Positions 10,609-20,434 of a stretch of DNA of 64,000 nucleotides are shown here, piece by piece; within the stretch, counting starts at the first letter, position 1; each line of letters opens with the position of its first letter. The DNA comes from Brevipalpus yothersi (Eukaryota; Arthropoda; Arachnida; Trombidiformes; Tenuipalpidae): NCBI GenBank assembly GCA_003956705.1, contig QZCP01000446.1:180484-244483 (forward strand). Direction: 5' to 3'. Both the position numbers and the translations under genes were made by a program. The notes under the pieces were generated by a model. That model had not been told where the DNA came from. It saw only the letters and a program-made list of their open reading frames with translations, and made no database searches.

Positions 10609-11821
10609 ATGAGTTTAACAATAGCTTATGCACCATATGGGTCGATGGAAATTTTTGATGGAAAATTTCAAGGTATTTTTGCTTCATACATGAACAAAAA
10701 GATATACTTCCCTCACAACTTCACTGTGAAAGATATGAACAAATTGAATGGTTCAGTAGAAGAACTGTTGAGTGATCAAGTGGATTTGTTGTTCAGTCTC
10801 GCACGTCTGGAGAAACTTCCGGAAAATATTACAACAGGAGCTGTTTCTGGTCACCTTCAATGCTATTTGGTTGGGAAGAGCTCTATGCGAAATGTGTTCC
10901 AGCATCAAAAAGCCCAAGATACAGTCACAGAGATTGACTTCAAAGATGCTGCTCTGTATGTTTGCTTTGATATTGCTCATATTGTTGGTAGTCAAAAATG
11001 GTTGTAGTGTGAGGAATGCTGTATGGTTTGTTGTTTCAATTTTCATGCGTCAATCCTCAAACTTGATATGAAGAAAAAAATCCACAAGAATGCTAATGGC
11101 AATTACTATTTTTGCTGCTTTTTGGACTCAAATTTTCCTCTTCGGTGTAATCAAAATGAGCCGGATGAGTAAACCAGAAGGTATCAAAGTGGAGACTTTC
11201 GATGATATTATCAGGAATAAATTATATTTTGCCCCATCAATATTGGGAAAATGTACTAATCTATTCCAGAAGTTCCCTGAATCAGCAAGAAGAGATCCCA
11301 GGGAATATACCATCGGGCAACAACCGAAAATTGCCCATTCAGGTCACTGGTTACGCGAGTATCCAGAGCTATACTACTTGATTGAGGATCATTTTGCATC
11401 CGCTTCGATTGAAACCGCATGTGCTCTGCAGGGTAAGACTTTTGGGCAATTGGCTCGGTCCTCGAAACCTCTTATGGGATGTCCAGAGAGTCAATATTTC
11501 AGTAAAAAATTAGAAAAGAAGAGGCAAAAGAATCTGATGAAATGGGGTTATGCCTCTCTGGAGATGGGATTCAATAAGCGTGAGAAGGATCTCTATACTG
11601 GTCTGATTCGGGATCTCCTGAAAAAAAGAGCCAATCCAGAGTGTACGACTATACCTAAGCCAGAAACTGAAGTGGTTCAGCTAGAAATCTCATTTTTCAC
11701 CGAGCTCCTGAAGTCCTATTTCTTCACATGCTACTTTCTCATTCTGTGGTTGATATTTCTCAGCGTGAAGAATGCCGTCTCAAACGAACAAGAAAGACAC
11801 AATTTGTTCCGATTAAAATGA
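10609..11821 (+). pseudogene. IR-like pseudogene, subfamily B copy 1
   Basis: Close sister of the intact gene at 24629. The reading from ATG 10609 is good through the S1 lobe (MSLTIAYAPYGSMEIFDGKF), then a net 5-base loss near 10945 shifts the frame before M1. The corrected frame continues through M1 and the pore, meets a TGA at 11069-11071 where the intact copy has a TCA codon, and is open again from 11090 to 11821 covering M3, S2 and M4. One frameshift plus one nonsense mutation make it a recent pseudogene; the rest is well kept, including both S2 cysteines. Confidence 0.88.
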
Positions 11822-12510
11822 TCATACATGTTCTAATTTTTGCTTCTTTCTCTCAATTCCTTGGTTTGATTGACATTGCCAGTATAATGCTTAACAGAAT
11901 TCCTTAGTTCCCGTCGTTTGCCAATAAAGAATTCAAGTTCAATTCCCTCAAATTAATAATTGAATTAACTGCGAGATGAAGCGTCAGTGAGTGACTAAGA
12001 TTGAATTCAATTGAGCCAAAATATGATGAAAATGTACATTTCAGCTCATGGATAGTAGCATAGCCATCCAAGCTCGAATTCTTCAGACCGTCAGAGCACG
12101 AGTGCTATACTTCCCTTGATGTTTTCCTTTAAAATAAGAACCTCCGACTATCAATGATTTGTGATTAAATAGGCTCTCTGAAATAATATGATCTCATCAT
12201 TAATTCACACCACAGCCCTAAGTTTTCTTTAATCGTAAGAATATAAAACCCTCTCACTAGCTTAACATATTTATCTTCAGTTCCTATCTAACGAGAGCTC
12301 ATACGAAGGCATGAGATAAGTTTCAATGCATATCGATGTTCTCAGTCTTTCCATGAGTTAATGTCGAGAAATTAAGGTTGGAGAATTCAATTATAAACCA
12401 AAATGACATGAGAATTTTGTTTTAAAATAAAAAACAACTGTAGTGATATCAGATATCGTCTCAAAACTCTCTATTAATTCATACGCTTGGAATGAGTTGC
12501 AGTATTGATG
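11822..12510. repeat. Spacer block Q (between B and C genes), copy 1
   Basis: Related sequence follows the other B genes at 19043-20300 and 25826-26540. Shared features are an AATAAAG near 11924 (a likely polyadenylation site for the B gene) and a run ending in GAGTTGCAGTATTGATGGAAG. Here the block is interrupted at its right end by the solo LTR that starts at 12515. Confidence 0.75.
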
Positions 12511-12514
12511 GAAG

Positions 12515-13105
12515 TGTCAGCAGAAACTCTCACCTCCCCGATGAAGCTTCGGCTTCCACTCGCTTTTCCTTATTCAATCTTTTTCATTCTTTATATTTAA
12601 TCTTTTCTCAATAATTATAATTTCTGGGTTTTTCTATTTCGGGTTATTTTCTATGTTCGAGTCTGCTAGACTCTCACTCCCACTTTTATAATCTCTTGCT
12701 CTGTGCTACTAGCACTTGTCAAACTGGTCAACTTGACCAAGGCCTAGAGAAACTTCTCTTGACCAATCAAACTTATTGTCTTGACTTAATCTCCATCCTC
12801 TGCTCCTCTGGAGCTCACTCATTGTGCTACAAAAAGTCGATCACTACTAGTGCTCGACACAGAGTAGTTTAATCTTATGTCCTGTCGAAACTCTGTCCGA
12901 CTAACCATTCACTTCGTCTAAATAAATAATTTCTATACCTATCAACTTGAAAGTAGTTCTTTGCACAACTTGTGCCAACTCTGCCCCTTAATTAGGTCAA
13001 GTGCGCCTGATAGTCGCCGGTGGCCCTGGTAGACTATCGAAGTGAATCTTCAAGCTCACTGAGCTCTATTCCTTATTGTTGAGTGAATTTGATAATTCTA
13101 CCACA
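12515..13105. mobile_element. Solo LTR with GAAG target-site duplication
   Basis: 591 bp insert that starts TGT and ends ACA and is flanked by direct GAAG copies at 12511-12514 and 13106-13109. The sister spacers at about 20295-20305 and 26537-26547 have the uninterrupted sequence with a single GAAG, so they are natural empty sites. The insert has an AATAAATAA polyadenylation-like signal near 12920 and no coding frame. A related, degraded piece lies at 14525-14680. No internal retroelement sequence adjoins it, which is what LTR-LTR recombination leaves. Confidence 0.88.
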
Positions 13106-13239
13106 GAAGATTTCAATTGCTCTGAGTCAGCCAGTAGAACAAATCGTTCTCAAATAGGATTGGATTTATGCGTTACAGAGTTCATGAAGCTGATGCACCC
13201 AACCTGAGAATATACTGATCAGTCAATTATCTTGAAATC

Positions 13240-14442
13240 ATGAGCTTGATAATAGGTTTCCCATCCAATGGAGCCATCTCAATACCTGATGGAAAATTTC
13301 AAGGTCCCTTCGGCTCCTTTATCAATATGAATATCTATTATCCACGCGACTTTACAATAAAAGATCTCAACAAGTTGAATGGCTCTGTGGAGGAACTTCT
13401 GGGAAACGAAGTTCACCTCATCATTTCATTACCACAATTAGATCATCTCCCACTCAATTCAACAACTGAGCCTGTTTTCAGTCATCTCGGATGTTAATTA
13501 TTTGGAAAGAATCTGGTTCACATGAAAATCCAGCAGAATCAGATACAAGACACTCTCGATCAGATAGATTCATCATCACGGATTATTTTTTTGTTGCTTC
13601 TGGTTTTGTGGCTTATTCTCCTAACTCTGTGCTATATTTCCACATAAGATATTATTCAAGCAATTTGTCCCAAAAAAAATGGGGGAAATCTTCACTGCTT
13701 TCTGGACTCAATTTTTTGGTATAATCAATACAAGCCGGCTGAGTGAACCAGAGGGTATCAAAGTGGAAACTTTCGATGACATCATCAATTTGGTCTGATT
13801 AAAGCGTTTTGGACGCTCATTATTCTCCCATTGAGCGCTTCAGAAAAACTGAAGGCATCAAAGTCGATACGCTTCAAGATATACTCAGGCATAATATCAC
13901 ATTGGTTCTTTCACCTCTGGGAAACTGTAAATTTCTTCTCAACCATCTATCCAAGCTTGTGAGAGAAAAATCTCTCGAAACACATATTCTGACACCCAAG
14001 AATTGACCTTGAGATGCTGCTGGCTGATCACCAATTTTTCTTCCACATTGAAGAAAGAAGTGCACTTGATCTGATCGAGCTTACATGCATCAACTTTGAA
14101 AAATCTCATGGACAACTGGGCATCTTTCCGAATCAGGTAACACAAGCTACTGGAAGCCAGTATTTTCCTAAAAACTTATCCAAGAAAAGCGCAAAGAGCT
14201 AACAAGATGGGGCTAGGCCTCGCTCAAGATGGATTTCAATAATCGAGAGAGAAAGCTATTCGTTGAAGCATCGCGACATACACTTTGAAAGCAAGAGGAA
14301 GCCAAGATTGTGCTACATTTCCAAAGCGAGGTATTGGAGTTGGTCTTCTTAGTATCAATTTTTTCTCAAAGATTATCAGTCTGAACTTCTCTATGGGTTT
14401 ATTTGCTTTTTTCAAATTCATAAATTCCAAAGTCAGACTACC
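13240..14442 (+). pseudogene. Mosaic IR-like pseudogene, subfamily C copy 1
   Basis: Opens like the intact C gene at 20435 (MSLIIGFPSNGAISIPDGKF) but has TAA at 13495-13497 in the S1 lobe. Between M1 and S2 the sequence changes parentage. 13629-13680 matches the 3' end of the D copy (32416-32467), about 13690-13788 matches the M3/S2 start of subfamily B, and from about 13790 it is C-type again with part of M3 missing. Further frameshifts follow (about 13990-14240). The C-terminal coding end at about 14442 runs directly into a copied piece of the ERG channel gene. Confidence 0.88.
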
Positions 14443-14502
14443 TGGATTTCTAGAATAAGAATTTTTTCCTTCTCCCAGAGGATAACAGGAATTCAGAACG
14501 AT
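14440..14502 (+). repeat. Copied fragment of the ERG channel gene
   Basis: Matches 4541-4602, that is the end of an ERG intron, its CAG acceptor and the first 24 bases of the following exon. The last 34 bases (14469-14502 against 4569-4602) are identical; the part before is diverged with one base of length difference. It sits exactly at the broken 3' end of the C pseudogene. Confidence 0.9.
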
Positions 14503-14524
14503 GTATATCACTCAAGTATTTGTC

Positions 14525-14680
14525 TTGTGCTTCTATCACTCAGTGCCTGTCTCGGCCCTAATAGGTGTGTTCACCTGATAGCCACCAGTGACCCTGATGG
14601 GTTGTCAGAGAAGAGTTATCAGCTCTCAGAGCAGTAGAATTTTCGAATCTACTTCTTTAAGCTGATATATTCTACAAGAT
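14525..14680. mobile_element. Degraded LTR remnant
   Basis: Diverged relative of the last 150 bp or so of the solo LTR at 12515-13105. Both have a CTGATAG(C/T)C(A/G)CC(A/G)GTG(A/G)CCCTG stretch and end with a TTCTACMA-like terminus. No target duplication could be defined. Confidence 0.5.
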
Positions 14681-15110
14681 TTTCCTTTCACTCCACTTCA
14701 CAGTATGAATACGGTTCTACTTCTATACAAGCTTGCAAATATGCAAAGTTACAGCCTTCCTATGTTGAATGCTCCCGGTATTGTTTTATAGCTAATTGGA
14801 GGGCCGAATTTTCTCAATTTCTCACACCTGTGTCCTGGGAATTTGGCACACTTTTAACAAAATTGGTATGGATTGGTCATTAGTGTTATTTTATTCCAAT
14901 GCAATCGAAATACTCCCCATGATACTTGTTTGTTACTATCAATTCTTTCATCTGATGTCATGAGCTCCTCTTGATTCCAACATAATAAAAGAATAGCTCA
15001 AAACTTGTATTGTTTTGATGAAAATTATAAATTTTCTCAGGTAGCCTGACACAAACATTCACCCACGTTCAGTTCCATCAAAACAGTTCCTCAAATTTCA
15101 AATATATGCA
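14681..15110. repeat. Array block X, copy 2
   Basis: Same spacer family as 5881-6310, here upstream of the subfamily E gene. The minus-strand reading is kept in pieces (YYVGIKRSS, HQMKELIV) but carries stops. Similarity to the subfamily A spacer continues weakly to about 15200. Confidence 0.7.
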
Positions 15111-15419
15111 GCCAACAAAGCAACTATCATCATACTATTAGGAATAATGAAACTGGATAATTGCTTTCGAGAGTTTCAATGAACGCTGAATTATAGCTTC
15201 TATAAATGCTTCACACTGAGAACTTCACTTTCTCAGCCTTTTTATCAATATAACGATTAAGATTTGCCCAAGAACGTCCAAAAAACCTTCCCGATTTCAT
15301 TTCATACTCAGTTCAGCCAGTTACTACAACCAAAGTTCTATTCATGGTTCATTTTCTGCGCTGATGAAAATCATACTGGAAGCGATGGTTGCTTGATCAA
15401 ACCAACAGTCTCTCTGATA

Positions 15420-16640
15420 ATGAGTTTGAGAATAGCCTTCCCAGCAGTTGATCAATTGATTATCTCTGGTGGTAAATTTCAAGGTGTTCTGGGGCCATAC
15501 CTGAACAAGAACATCTATTTCCCTTACAACTTCACAGTTGAAAATTTCAATGAATTAACTGGCTCCGTAGAAGATATGCTCAGAGATCAAGTAGACTTCA
15601 TATCAACTCTTTCTCGTTTGGAAGAACTTCCACCTAACATAACAACAGGAGCGGTTCATAATTATTTACAGTGCTTCTTCATCGGGAAAAGCTTCATGGA
15701 GAACAAATTCTATCACCAAAAAGTGCAAGACACTTTTGATGAAGTTGATTCTCTTTCAAAAGTGCTGTTTGGCATTTTTCTTGGTATTTTAATCTTTTTG
15801 CTGAAAATTTCCAGCAGATTCGACCTGAAAGAGGCTTCTTGGCTGCTATTTGGATTCATTCTACGCAGCTATCCAAGCTTGAAGACGAGCCCGAAGAAGA
15901 TAACCCTAATATTAGTTATCTTCACTACATTCTGGATACAAATTTTCTTCAGCTGTCTGATACAAACGAACCGTTTCAGTCGTCCTGAGGGAATCAAAAT
16001 TGAGACCTATGAGGATGTGATCAAGAATGGATTTGATCTGGTGCTCTCACCACAGGGGAAGTGCAAAACGATTTTCGAGAAGTCTCCCGAGGCATCGAGA
16101 CAAGATATTGGCAGAATCTTGAAAGATTATCAAGGCACTGGCTCTATTCATGTACGCGAGTCAAAATATGTCATTCTGGCCGAGGACTTTGCTGGGGTCA
16201 CTTCAATTGAGCTTCACTGTATTTTGTATGGGAAGACTCATGAACAACTGACCCTATCATCGCAGCCTCTGATTAAAAGTCCCGAAAGCCAGTATTTTCA
16301 TAAAAATTTGGACAAGAAGAAACGTAAAGACCTAAAAAGATGGGGCTATGCTTCGCTCGAGATGGGTTTCAATCAGCGAGAGAAAGCTTTCTATACAGGA
16401 TTGATTCAGGATTCAATGAGAACAAGAGCCAGTCCGGAATGTACCTCTATAGCAAAACCCGAAACTCAAGTCGTACCTATCGAGCTCTCTTCTTTTCTTG
16501 GTTTCTTGAAGTTTTATTTTATCATGTTATCCATAATAGCCCTACACTTTAAATACGTCAAAATACGTACTCATGGAAAGCTTCGAAATAGTGTGAGAAT
16601 TCGCTTCAACTTTCTAAGAACGATGGTAGCTGAGAGATGA
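15420..16640 (+). CDS. Divergent ionotropic receptor (IR/iGluR-like), intact, subfamily E
   Basis: 406 residues from the ATG at 15420 (MSLRIAFPAVDQL), the conserved start of the family. The frame stays open for 52 further codons upstream but only from a TTG, so the extension is probably not translated unless spliced from an upstream exon. It has the same layout as the other copies: S1 lobe with GSVEDMLRDQVDF, M1, pore-like segment (SWLLFGFILRSY), M3, an S2 lobe opening SRPEGIKIETYEDVI, the paired S2 cysteines (IELHC and SPEC), M4 (LGFLKFYFIMLSIIALHF) and a basic tail longer than in other copies. It is the most divergent intact member, with no premature stop, and is likely functional. Confidence 0.75.
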   Translation: MSLRIAFPAVDQLIISGGKFQGVLGPYLNKNIYFPYNFTVENFNELTGSVEDMLRDQVDFISTLSRLEELPPNITTGAVHNYLQCFFIGKSFMENKFYHQKVQDTFDEVDSLSKVLFGIFLGILIFLLKISSRFDLKEASWLLFGFILRSYPSLKTSPKKITLILVIFTTFWIQIFFSCLIQTNRFSRPEGIKIETYEDVIKNGFDLVLSPQGKCKTIFEKSPEASRQDIGRILKDYQGTGSIHVRESKYVILAEDFAGVTSIELHCILYGKTHEQLTLSSQPLIKSPESQYFHKNLDKKKRKDLKRWGYASLEMGFNQREKAFYTGLIQDSMRTRASPECTSIAKPETQVVPIELSSFLGFLKFYFIMLSIIALHFKYVKIRTHGKLRNSVRIRFNFLRTMVAER

Positions 16641-17339
16641 ATCTCTCAAAAAAAGGTTCTTAAGATTATCAGACTAGGAAATATGACCAATGAATATCCT
16701 ATTAGTTTCCAACAATGCTGTTAATCAGTTGGTTATCTCTATTTTGAAGGAAAGATAGGTCCTAGCATTTTAAAAATGGACAAAAGCTGTCCATAGGGTC
16801 TCTATCAAGCATAATCTCGATTCAATATAAATGTATGTAAATTCCCACAAAGATCAGCCTTGATATATTCTTTGCTCACATTATAATGGCTTGGCACAAC
16901 GCTATCAGAGAAATGAAAATTGAGGTCATGCTGGATCGATCAAGAGTTAGCTCATTGAATGAATAGTCATGTGTTTCTGAGCCTAGTGTCGGATTGATTA
17001 GTTCTTGGCAGAAAATGAGAGCTAGATAATGCGAGAATCTCTTTTGGTAGTATCAAAAAATGAGAGCATTTTGCTTAGATCAGAATGACTATGGACTCTA
17101 ACTCCTTTACTCTTCTCTTAACTTTTTGGCTCGATTAACCTCCCTGGTTTAGTTCCTATCACTCGTGAATGAACAGTTTAATCCTTCCAAATGAATAATT
17201 GAATTCACTCAAAAACACAGGATTGGTAATTCGATAAAATTGAAGAGAGCTGAAATGTGATGGGAAGGTACAATTCAGCTCATGACAAGTCGCATACCGG
17301 TTGGGATTCGTCAGATCAACAGCTGACCTTTCGCTTTTA
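16641..17339. other. Spacer after the subfamily E gene, no gene seen
   Basis: AT-rich and without a coding frame. 17100-17320 shows weak likeness to the start of spacer block Q (phrases such as AATGAATAATTGAATTCACTC), so it is probably an old, diverged copy of it. Confidence 0.5.
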
Positions 17340-17605
17340 TCCCCAGTAAAAATACGTCTCCGCCTCTTTACATATTTGCGAAAAAGCAGTTACAGCATTC
17401 TAGTGTTGAATGTCTCTGGAACTGTTGTATAACTGCCTAAGGCACAGAATTTCCTCAGTTCTTAACATCAGTGCCTCATAAATTGCTCTCACAGTTATGG
17501 ATTGGTCATTAGTGTTTTTTTATCTCAAAGCAATCAAAATATCTCCCACGCTACTTGTTCGATGATATCATCAATTCTTTCATCCGATATCCTAAGCTAC
17601 TTTTA
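17340..17605. repeat. Array block X, copy 3
   Basis: Third copy of the block at 5881 and 14681, ending abruptly at about 17605 where the similarity to the other two stops. The minus-strand reading is present but broken by several stops. Confidence 0.7.
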
Positions 17606-17756
17606 ATTCCAACAATGTGTATGATGAGTAGAGATACTGATATGGCTTATACTCGAGAATGCGCAGCATAGTCAGAGGTGCTCCCGTTTATAACTCCAAT
17701 TTCTCGCTACCTGAGTATAGCAATTGGCAGAGATAAATTGCTCATATCTCAAAGAA

Positions 17757-18018
17757 GCCTCCAACTAGCACCTTGAAACTTGCTCAGAATTTTTTTTATA
17801 GAATGATCAATCCATGATGTCATTTTCGTGATGTGTTCAGAGCTATTCTCGGAGATATGGTCTTTTTGGCATAAAATGAATGTTTTTGGTATAATAAAAA
17901 AAAGCCTCTAGTTAGCACCTTGAAACTTCATCAGCATTATATGCTTATGATGGTAGATCTATGATGTCACTTTGGTGATGTGTTCAGAGCTATTCCCAGA
18001 GATATGACATTTTGAGCA
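17757..18018 (+). repeat. Diverged direct repeat, two units about 147 bp apart
   Basis: Unit 1 at 17757-17875 and unit 2 at 17904-18018 share GCACCTTGAAACTT, GATGTCA, GTGATGTGTTCAGAGCTATT and AGAGATATG, in the same order. The copies differ by several small indels. No coding function is apparent. The sequence lies in the region that replaces the 5' half of the B pseudogene at 18310. Confidence 0.75.
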
Positions 18019-18309
18019 AAGATATGATTTTTCTGGATTTTTCAATTGATTCAGGATTTTATCTTATCAATATTGGTATCATTGAGTTGATCAGAGTATT
18101 TGCTCTCAGAGAAACTAAGTTTCAAGTTGATCTAATGAGTTTGAGATTTTTCCTGGCCGAATCAAGCTTCAGAACGTCAGCACTGATATCTCGAAAACGG
18201 AACTTTTTACAGGATTGAAAGTAGCACCATTGTGTTTCTCATTGAAAAATAGATAAAAGAAAATAAGCTTCAAATGAATCTGAGCCAGAGCCGAAAATGG
18301 CTGTTTTTG

Positions 18310-19042
18310 ACTATTGTTCTTTGACATCAAGAGAGAAATTGACAAAAATTCTAATAGCAATTACTATTTTCGCTGCTTTTTGACTCTAATTTTCCTTTTT
18401 GGTATGATCAATACAAGCCGACTAAGTAAACCAGAGGGTGTCAAAGCGGAGACTTCCGATGATATTATCAAGAATAGATTATATTTTGGCCCATCAATAA
18501 CTAGAAATTGCACTAATCTATTCGAAAAGTCCCCAGAATCAGCTGGAAGAGATCTCAGGGTACATACAATCACTGGGCCACGAACGAAAATTGTTCATGG
18601 AGCCCAGTGATTGCACGAGTATCCAAAGCTATACATCTTGATGGAGGATTATTTTGCATCCACTTCGATTAAAATGGCATGTATTATAGCGGGTAAAACC
18701 TATGGACAATTGGCTCAGTCCTCAAAACCTCTCGTGGGATGCCCAGAGAGTCAATATTTTAGTAAAAAATTAGAAAAGAAAAGGCAAAAGAATCTGATGA
18801 AATGGGGTTATGCCTCCCTGGAGATGGGATTCAATAAACTTGAAAAAGATTTCCATACTGGTCTTATTCAAGATCTCCTGGAAAAAAGAGCTAGTCCAGA
18901 GTGTGCAAATATACCTAAGCCAGGAACTGAAGTGGTTCAGCTAAAATTTACATTCTTTACCGAGCTTCTGAAGTTCTATTCCCTCGAATGCTTCCTTCTC
19001 ATTTTGTGGTTGATATTGATAAGGGTCAAGAATGCGGTCTAG
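18310..19042 (+). pseudogene. 5'-truncated IR-like pseudogene, subfamily B copy 2
   Basis: Begins in the middle of the gene, just before M3 (aligning with about 25087 of the intact B copy), so S1, M1 and the pore are missing. A base loss in the M3 region near 18380 shifts the frame, and a TGG codon has become TGA at 18608-18610. From 18611 to 19042 the S2 lobe and M4 read through without error, including WGYASLEMGFNK and the Cys of SPEC. Confidence 0.88.
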
Positions 19043-19665
19043 AGGAAGGTTAACACTATTTGTTTTGATTAAAATGATCATAAGCGTTCCAGTTTTTGCT
19101 TCTTTTTCTCAATTTTTTGGTTCGATTAACCTCTCTGATACAATGCCTAATTCCCACAGGTCGTTAATGGGAAATTCAAATTCACTTTCTCCAAATGAAT
19201 AATCGAATTCATTCCCGGACACAGCATTAATCATTGACTAAGTTCAGATTTGAGAGAGTGGTAATATGAACAATCAATCTCAGTTACTCCAAGTTTTCAC
19301 TATCAGCCAGAGTGTATAGAAAAATCTGAGCTCACACTGCCTCAATTAAAATTTAAAAAATGATAAACTCTCAAGCTTAGCAAACCATTGATTAAACTAA
19401 TGCATGTATTGGGTCATTCTTATTGCTTTAAATGTACCCTTTTATCCCTCTATATTGAGAGTTAAAAACAACTCGAGTTGACTAGTTAATATTAGGAAAT
19501 TAAAATTGGAGAATTCGAAAATTCACTCGGATAGTTTAAAAAATGATTGAAATTGATATTGATTCTAATAATAGAGGGAATTAAAGAAAAAAATAGACAC
19601 CATTCCTATTGAACCTTGTCAAAACTTTCTATCAATTCAGAAACTTCGAATCAATTGCAGTTTTG
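19043..19665. repeat. Spacer block Q, copy 2 (left part)
   Basis: Follows the B pseudogene in the same way as at 11822 and 25826, and runs to the equivalent of the block's right end (CAGTTTTGATGG at about 19655). A small C-gene fragment follows, and then the block starts again at about 19743. It therefore represents a separate, more diverged duplicate. Confidence 0.65.
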
Positions 19666-19742
19666 ATGGAAAATTTGGTCTGATCGAAGGGTTTTGGGCG
19701 CTTATGATGCTCTTACAATATTTTCCAAAAATATCATCAATT
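19666..19742 (+). pseudogene. Residual fragment of an IR-like C gene
   Basis: About 75 bases aligning with the stretch of subfamily C genes between M1 and M3 (compare 20841-20915), reading GLIEGFWALMMLLQYFPKIS. It is bounded on both sides by spacer block Q, so it looks like what is left of a whole C gene after deletion, probably by unequal exchange. Confidence 0.75.
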
Positions 19743-20434
19743 TTTCCAAATGAATAATTGATTTCGCTCCAAGGTGAAGCTTCAGTCAGTGACTAGGACC
19801 GAATTCAATAAAGCGAAAATATGATGTGAATATACATATCAGCTCATGACTGGTCGCATATCCATTCAGATTCGAATTCCTTAGAGCACCAGAGCACGAG
19901 CGGTACTTCTTTTGACATTTTTCTCCAATACACCCCCACCATCCATGATTTTCAGTTAAATAGGCTCTCTGAAATGACATCATCTCTTCATAAGTTCACA
20001 CCAAAGCCTTAAGTTTTCTTTAATTGTAGGAATATAAAGCCCTCTAACTAGCTTGACATATTTATCATCTGTTCCTATCTAACGAGAGCTCTAACGAAGG
20101 CATAAGATAAGTTTCAATGCATATCGATATTCTCAGTCTTCTCATGAGTTAATTTCGAGAAATTAAGGTTGAAAAATCCGATGGTCTACCATTATGACAT
20201 CATAGTTTTAAGAATAGAGAACAACTAAATAAATATCAGATACTGTCTAAAAACTCTCTATTCATACGCTTGGAATGAGTTGCAGTATTGATGGAAGATT
20301 TTAATTGCTCTGAGTCAGCCTAAAGTAAAGCAAGATGTTCTGAAAGAGGATTGAATTTATGCGTTACAGAGTTCATGAAGCTTATGTACCCAACCTGAGA
20401 ATATACTGATCAATCAGTCAATTTTCTTGAAACT
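19743..20434. repeat. Spacer block Q, second run, leading into the C gene at 20435
   Basis: Related to 25975-26679 and 11960-12514/13106-13239. It includes the uninterrupted site where the 12515 LTR sits in copy 1, and the conserved leader before the C start codon with a CTGATCAATCAGTCAATTTT stretch. Confidence 0.75.
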
